Source of the DNA: Gallaecimonas kandeliae
GTDB taxonomy: Bacteria > Pseudomonadota > Gammaproteobacteria > Enterobacterales > Gallaecimonadaceae
Assembly: GCF_030450055.1 (NCBI RefSeq)
Contig: NZ_CP118480.1
Location: 895,415 to 959,414, forward strand
Direction of reading: 5' to 3'
DNA: 64,000 nt
Part shown: positions 9,487 through 15,740 of the stretch, piece after piece
Layout of the letters: every line of letters starts with the position of its first letter
How positions within the stretch are numbered: the stretch's first letter is position 1
Program-made: the position numbers and the translations under genes
The notes under the pieces: model-generated
What the model was told of the DNA's origin: nothing
The model's input: only the letters and a program-made list of their open reading frames with translations
Databases searched by the model: none

Positions 9487-10022
9487 ACACCAAACTGCTG
9501 CTGCTGGAGGACGACCTCGTCCTGGCCGCGACTTTGGCCAGGGTGCTGGGGCGCAAGGGCTTCGAGGTCAGGCACCTGGAAAGGGCCGAGGCGCTGCTGG
9601 CCGAGGCCGGGTCCTTCGCTCCCCAGGTGGTGCTGCTGGACCTCAAACTGGCCCAGGGCACCAGCCTGCCGCTGATAGCGCCGCTGCGGGCGCTGTTGCC
9701 CCAGGCACGGCTCCTGGTGGTGACCGGCTATGCGGCCATCGCCTCGGCGGTGGCGGCCATCAAGGCCGGGGCCGACGACTACCTGCCCAAGCCCCTGGAC
9801 ATGGCCTCCTTGCTGGCCGCCATAGGCGGCGAAGCGACGCCCTCCCAGGCCCAGCAGCCCTTGCCGCCGGCGCGGCTGGAATGGGAACATTTGCACAAGG
9901 TGCTGGCCGACCACGGCGGCAACGTCTCCGCCACCGCCAAGGCCCTTGGCATGCACAGGCGCACCCTGCAGCGTAAGCTGGCCAAGCACCCGGTGGCGGT
10001 TGCGGCCAAGGATGAGGAGTAA
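9483..10022 (+). CDS. RegA/PrrA-like response regulator
   Basis: The 179-aa protein starts at a GTG (9483) overlapping the kinase stop. The receiver domain has the acidic pocket LLLLEDD, phospho-acceptor D53 in LLDLKLAQG, T81 in VVTGYA and K103 in YLPKPLDM. The C-terminal Fis-type helix-turn-helix NVSATAKALGMHRRTLQRKL closely resembles the conserved RegA/PrrA/ActR DNA-binding helix pair. RegA family regulators are about 180 aa, as here. It forms a two-gene operon with the RegB-like kinase and is probably co-transcribed with the b561 gene 7 bases downstream. Confidence 0.88.
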   Translation: MNTKLLLLEDDLVLAATLARVLGRKGFEVRHLERAEALLAEAGSFAPQVVLLDLKLAQGTSLPLIAPLRALLPQARLLVVTGYAAIASAVAAIKAGADDYLPKPLDMASLLAAIGGEATPSQAQQPLPPARLEWEHLHKVLADHGGNVSATAKALGMHRRTLQRKLAKHPVAVAAKDEE

Positions 10023-10029
10023 CGACGGC

Positions 10030-10668
10030 ATGACCAAGGTTTGGGACGGTTTCGTCCGGCTTTACCACTGGGCCCAACTGGGCCTCTTGGGCGGCTGCTG
10101 GTGGACGGCAGAGCAGGGGGACATGGTCTGGCACCAGTGGCTGGCCATGACCCTGATGGCCCTCTGGGGCGCCCGTCTCTACTGGGGCTTCGCCGGCTCG
10201 GGCAGCGCCCGCTTCGGCCAGTTCCTCAAGGGGCCCAGGCAGGCCCTGGCCTTCGGCCGCGATCTCTTCAAAGGCCGCGGCAAGGGTGTGGCCGGCCACA
10301 ATCCCCTGGGGGGCTGGATGGTGGTGGCGCTGCTGCTGAGCCTCGGCGTCCAGCTCGGCACCGGCCTGTTCGCCAATGACGAGATCTTCACCGAGGGGCC
10401 GCTTTATGGCTGGGTTTCAGGCGAAACCTCCGACTGGTTGACCCGGCTCCACCACCTCAACTTCAACCTGCTGCTGGCCCTGGCCGCCGTCCATGTGCTG
10501 GCGGTGCTGGGCCACAGCCTGCGTGGCGACAGGCTGGTACCGGCCATGGTCACGGGCCGCAAGGCCGGGGTGGCAGAGGCGCCAAGGCTCAAGGCGCCCT
10601 GGCCGGCCTGGCTGGTGTTCGCCGGGCTCTGGGGGCTCCTGTACTGGGGCTGGGGCAGCGGCCTCTGA
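10030..10668 (+). CDS. Cytochrome b561-type membrane protein
   Basis: The 212-aa integral membrane protein resembles the NiFe-hydrogenase/cytochrome b561 family, which moves electrons between the quinone pool and periplasmic partners. Candidate haem-ligand histidines are in RLYHWAQ, VWHQWLAM, RLHHLNFNLL and AVHVLAVLGHSL, each in or next to a hydrophobic helix. An alternative start at 10012 overlaps regA; the ATG at 10030 has a GAGGAG upstream. A cytochrome c' gene lies convergently 37 bases away, a plausible periplasmic electron partner. Confidence 0.8.
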   Translation: MTKVWDGFVRLYHWAQLGLLGGCWWTAEQGDMVWHQWLAMTLMALWGARLYWGFAGSGSARFGQFLKGPRQALAFGRDLFKGRGKGVAGHNPLGGWMVVALLLSLGVQLGTGLFANDEIFTEGPLYGWVSGETSDWLTRLHHLNFNLLLALAAVHVLAVLGHSLRGDRLVPAMVTGRKAGVAEAPRLKAPWPAWLVFAGLWGLLYWGWGSGL

Positions 10669-10672
10669 CCAC

Positions 10673-10700
10673 AAAAAAGGCCACTGAAGGTGGCCTTTTT
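10673..10700. terminator. Bidirectional terminator
   Basis: AAAAAGGCCAC and GTGGCCTTTTT form a perfect stem between the convergent cytochrome b561 and cytochrome c' genes, with A and T runs on both sides. Confidence 0.85.
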
Positions 10701-10705
10701 GCTGC

Positions 10706-11143
10706 TCAGCGGTTCTTGAACTCGGTGTGGCAGGCCTTACAGTTCTTGGCCGTCTTCATGAAGGCCGGCTTGATGGCGGCCAGCTCACCGCCAGCGGCGG
10801 CTTTTTCCAGGGCCGCGGCATCGGCCTGGAAACCGGAGAGGTGCTCCTTGAACTCGTCCATCTTCTCCCAGACGGCGGCCTTGGCGTGGGTGTCGCCCTT
10901 GTCGGAGCCGGGGTAGAGGAAACCCTCCAGGGGCATCTTGGACAGGGCGGCCAGGCTGGCGGCGCGGTACTGGAATTCCTTGGCGTCGAAGGCCTTGTCG
11001 CCCTTGACCATGGAACCCATCTCGTGGAAGTGGGCCGCCACCAGGTCGAACACCGACTGGCGATAGTGGATGGCGTCATCCTTGTTGTCGAAGGCCTGGG
11101 CCAGGGGGGCCACCAGCAGGGCGGCCAGAAGCAATTTTTTCAT
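10706..11143 (-). CDS. Cytochrome c' (c-556 family)
   Basis: This 145-aa protein has a signal peptide (MKKLLLAALLVAPLAQA), a four-helix-bundle-like body and the C-terminal haem motif CKACH near the end, the standard layout of class II cytochromes c. It would be exported to the periplasm and loaded with haem by the Ccm system. The start is set at MKKLLL (11143) because a GGAGGGA ribosome-binding site precedes it; a GTG-type extension of ten residues exists upstream. It lies beside a b561-type cytochrome and a redox two-component system. Confidence 0.87.
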   Translation of the reverse strand: MKKLLLAALLVAPLAQAFDNKDDAIHYRQSVFDLVAAHFHEMGSMVKGDKAFDAKEFQYRAASLAALSKMPLEGFLYPGSDKGDTHAKAAVWEKMDEFKEHLSGFQADAAALEKAAAGGELAAIKPAFMKTAKNCKACHTEFKNR

Positions 11144-11235
11144 TATCCCTCCTTGTTGGGCATTGCCGGTCAAGTTCTAACCCAGGCAAGGCCTTGGGAG
11201 CAAGGGCAGGGAAAAGGGATCGGGATCACAAGTCC

Positions 11236-11265
11236 TTGGAGCGCGGCGACCAGCTCTGATATACT
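11236..11265 (+). promoter_or_regulatory. Predicted sigma70 promoter of ssrA
   Basis: TTGGAG (11236-11241) and TATACT (11260-11265) are spaced by 18 bases and end 13 bases before the mature tmRNA 5' end. Confidence 0.6.
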
Positions 11266-11278
11266 GGCCGCACTACTT

Positions 11279-11639
11279 GGGGCCGATCAGGATTCGACGG
11301 GGATCGCGAAACCCAAGGTGCATGCCGAGGTGCGGTTGGCCTCGTAAAAAAACCGCAAAAAAATAGTCGCAAACGACGAAACTTACGCACTCGCTGCCTA
11401 ATAAGCAGTAGAGAGCCCTTCCCCCTTAGCCCGCCTGTCGGCTTTGGATCAGGAAGGTCAAACTTGACAGGATCGCGTGGCGGCTTCGCCTGGAGCCAAG
11501 ACGTTAAAACCAATCAGGCTCGCTGCTTGAAAGCCTGCCACTCGGCGCTCAACGCAGTTAACTAAAAGAGACGGCTAAGCATGTAGTACCGAGGATGTAG
11601 GGTTCACGGACGGGGGTTCAAATCCCCCCGGCTCCACCA
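11279..11639 (+). ncRNA. ssrA: tmRNA (transfer-messenger RNA)
   Basis: The 361-nt one-piece tmRNA begins GGGGCCGATCAGGATTCGAC and ends GGCTCCACCA; the two ends pair as the alanyl acceptor stem. The T-arm is GGACGGGGGTTCAAATCCCC. The resume codon is GCA at 11369 and the tag reads ANDETYALAA, followed by two TAA stops at 11399-11404. With SmpB it rescues ribosomes stalled on broken mRNA and tags the product for ClpXP. ssrA 3' ends are classic integration sites for islands, and an accessory insert starts directly downstream. Confidence 0.97.
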
Positions 11640-11688
11640 AACCAACAAAAAGGCCACCCAAGCGGGTGGCCTTTTTGTTGGTTTGACG
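11640..11688 (+). terminator. Terminator of ssrA with a 20-bp perfect stem
   Basis: Two 20-base arms (11640-11659 and 11664-11683) pair perfectly around a four-base loop AAGC, and the 3' arm contains TTTTTG. The outer 16 bases of the arm (AACCAACAAAAAGGCC) recur at 15555-15570 at the far end of the accessory insert. Confidence 0.88.
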
Positions 11689-11793
11689 AGCGGGTGGTGA
11701 ATGACCCCCTGGGGTTCACCAATCGGCATGGACAGCCGATTGGCACAGCGCGCAGCGCTGCCCGCAGGGCGAGCGCCAGGGACGGCGCGAGTG

Positions 11794-11830
11794 CAATTCC
11801 CCCGGCTCGGCCTCCGTTAGGTGGCCTCGG
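11794..11830 (+). repeat. ssrA-3'-end-like repeat, copy 1
   Basis: CAATTCCCCCGGCTCGGCCTCC resembles the tmRNA 3' strand (AAATCCCCCCGGCTC) and is followed by an imperfect hairpin GGCCTCC/GGTGGCC. Related copies are at 13882-13962 and, inverted, at 15555-15630. Confidence 0.55.
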
Positions 11831-11859
11831 GCAGCAGGCCAGCCTTGATGTTCCGAGTC

Positions 11860-11894
11860 ACCGGTTTGCCGGGAGCAAACCGGAACAGCCGCAG
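11860..11894 (+). repeat. 35-bp inverted repeat, left copy
   Basis: These 35 bases are the exact reverse complement of 15634-15668. The repeat contains a palindromic hairpin CCGGTTTG / CAAACCGG with a seven-base loop, followed by AACAGCCGCAG. The pair brackets the lipoprotein and toxin/immunity genes. Confidence 0.8.
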
Positions 11895-12352
11895 AATGAA
11901 GTACAAGCGACTTACAACAAGACCGAGCACGACGTTAAGGGATTAGGACATCCGAGGTAGGCTAGATGCTTGGCGACAGCGCAGGTGTACGAATTTCAAT
12001 CGAAATAGCTTGGCGGCTTACTTGGTATATTCTGGATAAATTGGTTTTGGACCTGAGGTCAGAGGCTATCTTGTTTATCCGTCTCCCACATGCGATACGC
12101 AATTCTGGGGATGTATAGGCTAAATGTGATCAAAAAACGCTCAGCGCTAATTCCAACAGTAAGTTCTAGATGAGGTCGCCATCTAGTGATTTTTCAATGT
12201 GGGTTTAACGGAATTTCTGCTGCTGAAATTAAGGATAGATCCGATAAATGTCGCTGAAACCAGTAGAGTATTAAAACAGCTGCCGAGACCTTTGGGAAAT
12301 GTCTCGATCATCGGTAGCGATTCATCTGTTGTAACCCTAAATGGAATGACTC

Positions 12353-13702
12353 ATGTCAAGGATATCCTCTCTCATTCTACTGGCCGCAGGCTTGCTGTCC
12401 GGCTGTGCCAGTCACGAAACTGCACCCACCTATCCTCATAGTGATATCGCTGTTAAATACCATATCCGGCACTTTGCTATGGACATGGCTACATCAGACT
12501 CCGATCTGGGTAAAAACCTGCTCCAGCCAGGCAAGGCTAAGGTGCTGGTGCAGACTCAGCTGATCAAAAAACTGCGTGACAAGGGCCTGCTGGCTGACAA
12601 GAACGATGTGAATGTTGTCGATTTGGACATCTTTGTCGATTACGTCAGGCATTTTGTCGGCGATGGCACCCCGTTTCCAACGGATAAGCTGCGTGAGCCC
12701 AACATGAGGCTGACTATTACCAATTATCTGGGAGATGAGGTGCTTTATTTTCATGAAAGCCCTGTTTTTGACAGGGTAAAGGGAGTCGCCCTAGGTGGGA
12801 TGCTGGATGACGACCAAAAGCTGCAATATGCCTATCTAAGCGCAACGGTGAACTCCCTGATTGAAGCTACAGAGGATGATCGCCAGTTCGTATCTGATGC
12901 TTTTTCATTCAAGACCAAGGGCTTGAACGAAGAAGCCATTATTGCCAAGCGTCGCTATACCGAGAAGCCACCCATTGTTGAAAGCAAGCCTGTCGGACTA
13001 GCCTCCAAAGACTATATCCCCTCAACTGTTGTTCAACCTTACCTCCAAGCCCTGGCAAGCGGCGACCGGGATAAACGCATCGACACCGACAAAGCCCTTC
13101 TGGGTACCTGGTTCTACAGCAAGGAACTTTACGATAGGGTGCAAAAGCAAGTGCTGGACAACTACCTGGGCACGGACCCTGAGATGGTCAAAGAGGCTAT
13201 CTGGGCGACTAAGGCGCTGGCTTACTCTGGCTTGGAGCAATACCGGAGTACTGTGGTGGATGTGGCCAATCTTACTAAGGATGAGAAGCTAAAAAAATAT
13301 GCTCTCAAGTATCAGAGGACTATGACGGAACGTGTTGTGATGGCCAAGGCCATCCACGATGTCTCCACCATGGATCCCTCACTCGACTGGCGAGCTAATC
13401 AGCTGTCCAACATGCTGCGTTCCGGTGACGGCGACCTAAGGGACTTTGCGGTCAAAACGATCTACAAGGACTACGGTAAGAATGCCTATCTGCTGGCTCA
13501 GCTGAGTCATATATTGGATACCGAAGCTCGCTCTGACCATTTCCGTTATGGGGGCCAGTCAGACTTTTACGCCTGGGCCTGCCGAGTGCTTGGCGTCTCC
13601 GGTGACAAAGGATACAAGCCATTGCTGGATGATATGGCGCAGCATGCTGCCTCACCCATGGTACGAGAATATGCTGAGAAGTTTGCCGGAAAACTGGATT
13701 AG
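12353..13702 (+). CDS. Orphan lipoprotein of unknown function
   Basis: I do not recognise this 449-aa protein. It has a lipoprotein signal peptide with lipobox LLSGC (acylated Cys at residue 18), so it should be anchored to a membrane, probably the outer one since residue +2 is Ala. Residues 30-190 are mixed alpha/beta. The C-terminal half (about 220-449) is rich in helical repeats that could be HEAT/TPR-like. Codon use and base composition are clearly less GC-rich than in the genes on either side of the insert. It is monocistronic with its own terminator and lies inside the ssrA-linked insert. Confidence 0.75.
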   Translation: MSRISSLILLAAGLLSGCASHETAPTYPHSDIAVKYHIRHFAMDMATSDSDLGKNLLQPGKAKVLVQTQLIKKLRDKGLLADKNDVNVVDLDIFVDYVRHFVGDGTPFPTDKLREPNMRLTITNYLGDEVLYFHESPVFDRVKGVALGGMLDDDQKLQYAYLSATVNSLIEATEDDRQFVSDAFSFKTKGLNEEAIIAKRRYTEKPPIVESKPVGLASKDYIPSTVVQPYLQALASGDRDKRIDTDKALLGTWFYSKELYDRVQKQVLDNYLGTDPEMVKEAIWATKALAYSGLEQYRSTVVDVANLTKDEKLKKYALKYQRTMTERVVMAKAIHDVSTMDPSLDWRANQLSNMLRSGDGDLRDFAVKTIYKDYGKNAYLLAQLSHILDTEARSDHFRYGGQSDFYAWACRVLGVSGDKGYKPLLDDMAQHAASPMVREYAEKFAGKLD

Positions 13703-13711
13703 GAATGGCAG

Positions 13712-13742
13712 AATGGGGTGTCGATAGATGCCCCGTTTTTTC
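13712..13742 (+). terminator. Terminator after the orphan lipoprotein gene
   Basis: GGGGTGTC, loop GATA, GATGCCCC pair fully (two G-T wobbles), followed by GTTTTTT, ten bases after the stop codon. Confidence 0.8.
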
Positions 13743-14053
13743 TGCTAGTCAGGCCTACTAGATTCTGAACTTTCATAAATCTTTGAGTAAAGCCGCTACT
13801 GGTTTTGGATATTCCATGGAGGGAGGTTTCCCCCGTTTGGCACAGCTGGCGGCCCATATTTTCATGTGCTCCAATGGCCAGTCCCGAGCGAAGCGAGGGG
13901 GGAGGCGCAGGGAAGCGCCGAATAAGTCCCCCCTGCTCGGCCTCCATCAGGAGGCCTTTGCGTATGCCGTTTCTACTGCCTTTTTGGGAAGTGGGGATTG
14001 AGGCATAGTGTTCCTTGCACAAGCCGTCTGCTCGAACTCGGCCAGATCAATCT
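13743..14053. other. Gene-free spacer inside the insert
   Basis: No supported gene is seen here. It contains one ssrA-like repeat (13882-13962) that separates the lipoprotein module from the toxin/immunity module. Confidence 0.6.
13882..13962 (+). repeat. ssrA-3'-end-like repeat, copy 2
   Basis: The order of blocks CCCGAGCGAAGCGAG, GCGCCGAATAAGTCCCCCC, GCTCGGCCTCC then GGAGGCCTTT matches the inverted element at 15555-15630 block by block. The last part forms a small hairpin (GGCCTCC ATCA GGAGGCC) followed by three Ts. Confidence 0.6.
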
Positions 14054-14626
14054 TCAGAAGACGCTGAGCAGGTCGCTGTCGAACCTCAGCCCCTTCAATT
14101 CATTCCGCTCACACAACGCCTTGAACTCTTCACCGCAGAACAGGAACTGGCCGTGCTGCATCTTTGATTTAAAGACCAGCTTGGCCTCAACGTCCTGCTC
14201 GTCGAAAGCCAAATGCTCCAAGCCGACAGCCACACCGTCGATATATTCGGTGATGGTCTGGCTCAAGTCTTCTTTACCGAAGGTCAGGCAGTTAAACAAC
14301 ACCATTGGCTGACCGCCAGTAGTGGCATCAAGGAACTCTCCGAATGGCGCAAGGTGCGGATGGAGACAGTCCAGGGCTTTGGGCGTCAATACAAGGCCCG
14401 ACTGCCAAAGGGCAATGTCTGGCGTCGTTGTTGCCTTCTGTGCCTGAGAGGCGTCAGCCATGGGGAAGTCCAGAGGTTGCCAGACGTCTTTCAACGGCTC
14501 GTTGGTGTCAGGCTGATCCAGTATCCGCTTCACGTTGGGAAAGGTTTTGTAGACTTCCCGTAGCTCTGTAGGGCCGATCTCGGCGATCAGGTAACGGTCG
14601 GCGTCATCCTTCACTCGGTACATCAT
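14054..14626 (-). CDS. Imm11/DUF1629-type immunity protein
   Basis: The 190-aa protein resembles the DUF1629/Imm11 family of cytosolic immunity proteins in polymorphic toxin systems. The C-terminal signature FCGEEFKALCERNELKGLRF is characteristic, and a preceding helix-rich stretch LDCLHPHLAPFGEFLDA fits the family. There is no signal peptide. Its start overlaps the stop of the upstream nuclease gene as ATGA, which implies coupled translation. It is predicted to bind and block that AHH nuclease; the partnership is inferred from operon structure and family knowledge. Confidence 0.78.
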   Translation of the reverse strand: MMYRVKDDADRYLIAEIGPTELREVYKTFPNVKRILDQPDTNEPLKDVWQPLDFPMADASQAQKATTTPDIALWQSGLVLTPKALDCLHPHLAPFGEFLDATTGGQPMVLFNCLTFGKEDLSQTITEYIDGVAVGLEHLAFDEQDVEAKLVFKSKMQHGQFLFCGEEFKALCERNELKGLRFDSDLLSVF

Positions 14627-15384
14627 TGGTCGCCCTTCCAGTTCGGGTCTTGCGGTTCTTCAATCATCTTCGGATAACCACCGAAGCGTAACTGACGCTT
14701 TATATCTTGCAGACGGACCATGAAGCTCCTTTCCTGCATGTTCGGCTGGCCCAGGTTAACGGTGATCCAGGTCTCGTAGTTGGCACCATGCATGGAGAGG
14801 TGAACGGGAGACTCGGGGGTTGCCCAATGCCTGGGTTTCTCTGTCGACGACTCTGTTACCCGCCACTGCTCAGAACCTTTTCTGTTATTGGCCAACCAGA
14901 CGCCATTGATGGGGTCATTGATACCAACACCAAAGAGGTGAAGGTTAAGACGGGCTCGGGCCATTTGGCCAGCCCTGTAACGGCCCTTGCCCATGATGAT
15001 GTGGTGGGCTGCGTGTTTGGGACTGGGTTTGACTTCCCCTATTGCGTAGAGGTGGCGGGTGAGCCTTTGGGTCGGGTGATGGGGCTCGTCCTGAAGTTCA
15101 AAGGGGTCCTTGAGTCTGTTCTCGGTCCGGTAAGTCTCAAGCTCGCCTTGAAGCTGCGCATGGGTAGCTAGTGCTGCCTTGCGTCGCTGTAGATGCTGCC
15201 AGTCCTTTTCCTGGGCAGCGTAGAGCTTCTGGCGCTCCTCTTTCGAGGCCTGCTGGCTCAACATCGCAGTTTTGCCGTTGTGGTACTTAGCGCAAGCTAC
15301 CTCGTAGTTATAAATGGCCAACTCCAGAGGCGTTGGGTCTTGGGGGCGTTCAGGGGCTGGCAATGGCCTATGTTTTGGGGTCAT
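14623..15384 (-). CDS. AHH-family nuclease toxin (orphan polymorphic toxin)
   Basis: The 253-aa protein carries an AHH nuclease domain of the HNH/Endo VII group: KHAAHHIIMGKG at residues 123-134 with the AHH triad at 126-128, GINDPINGVWLANN at 154-167, and HLSMHGANYETWI at 195-207 with His195, His199 and Tyr203. The N-terminal 100 residues are charged and helical with a proline-rich start; I see no signal peptide, PAAR, RHS or other trafficking domain. It could be a cargo effector of a type VI system or a detached toxin cassette. It is followed by an Imm11-type gene with a four-base overlap. Toxicity is inferred. Confidence 0.78.
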   Translation of the reverse strand: MTPKHRPLPAPERPQDPTPLELAIYNYEVACAKYHNGKTAMLSQQASKEERQKLYAAQEKDWQHLQRRKAALATHAQLQGELETYRTENRLKDPFELQDEPHHPTQRLTRHLYAIGEVKPSPKHAAHHIIMGKGRYRAGQMARARLNLHLFGVGINDPINGVWLANNRKGSEQWRVTESSTEKPRHWATPESPVHLSMHGANYETWITVNLGQPNMQERSFMVRLQDIKRQLRFGGYPKMIEEPQDPNWKGDQ

Positions 15385-15518
15385 GGTTCATCCTTGAGTA
15401 AGTTGCTTCCTAGCGGTCAAAGGCTACTCGATATGACTGCTCCCCGTAAAATGCTGGAGGGCTAATGTAGAGAGGGCAAGCCGGGGATAGCTGTCCTGCC
15501 ATTTTGTGAACCCTCTAC

Positions 15519-15531
15519 GGGGGGGGGGGGG
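15519..15531. repeat. Poly-G tract of 13
   Basis: Thirteen consecutive G residues lie about 135 bases upstream of the toxin start codon. Such tracts are prone to slippage and to sequencing error. Confidence 0.8.
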
Positions 15532-15554
15532 AAATCCACCCACTGGCGACAGCG

Positions 15555-15630
15555 AACCAACAAAAAGGCCGAGCCGGGGGGATTTATTCGGCGCGTCCTT
15601 TCGCCTCACCCACTCGCTGCGCTCGGGGCC
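15555..15630 (-). repeat. ssrA-3'-end-like repeat, copy 3 (inverted)
   Basis: Read on the minus strand this holds TAAATCCCCCCGGCTC (15 bases identical to tmRNA 11620-11634), then GGCCTTTTTGTTGGTT, identical to the ssrA terminator arm. It is preceded by the GAGCGCAGCGAG and GCGCCGAAT blocks shared with copy 2. Confidence 0.7.
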
Positions 15631-15633
15631 CGC

Positions 15634-15668
15634 CTGCGGCTGTTCCGGTTTGCTCCCGGCAAACCGGT
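15634..15668 (-). repeat. 35-bp inverted repeat, right copy
   Basis: Exact reverse complement of 11860-11894. Two bases beyond it (15670-15680), AACCCCCGTCC is the inverse of the tmRNA T-stem 5' strand (11608-11618). Confidence 0.8.
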
Positions 15669-15701
15669 TAACCCCCGTCCCCCTCTCCCGACTTCACACA
15701 C

Positions 15702-15729
15702 AAAAAAGCGCTGCCTCGGCAGCGCTTTT
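15702..15729 (-). terminator. Terminator of ilvE
   Basis: AAAAAAGCGCTGCC and GGCAGCGCTTTT form a 12-bp stem with a two-base loop. The T run on the minus strand follows the ilvE stop by 11 bases. Confidence 0.85.
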
Positions 15730-15740
15730 CCTTTCCCTAC

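Larger units (their letters stand above)
11690..12352. other. Non-coding left flank of the ssrA-linked insert
   Basis: About 660 bases carry no convincing gene. The first 200 hold repeat elements related to the ssrA 3' end and the right flank of the insert. From about 11950 the composition becomes AT-richer than the backbone up to the lipoprotein gene at 12353. An open frame at 12199-12441 has no recognisable product and overlaps the lipoprotein start in another frame, so I do not call it. Confidence 0.6.
15385..15699. other. Non-coding right flank of the insert
   Basis: This is the upstream region of the toxin gene and the right boundary of the insert. It holds a run of 13 Gs, the inverted ssrA-like element and the 35-bp repeat. 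No gene is supported. Confidence 0.6.

Noticed and set aside
12199-12441. An 80-codon open frame upstream of the lipoprotein
   Set aside because: GTG start without a ribosome-binding site, no recognisable product, overlaps the lipoprotein signal peptide in another frame.
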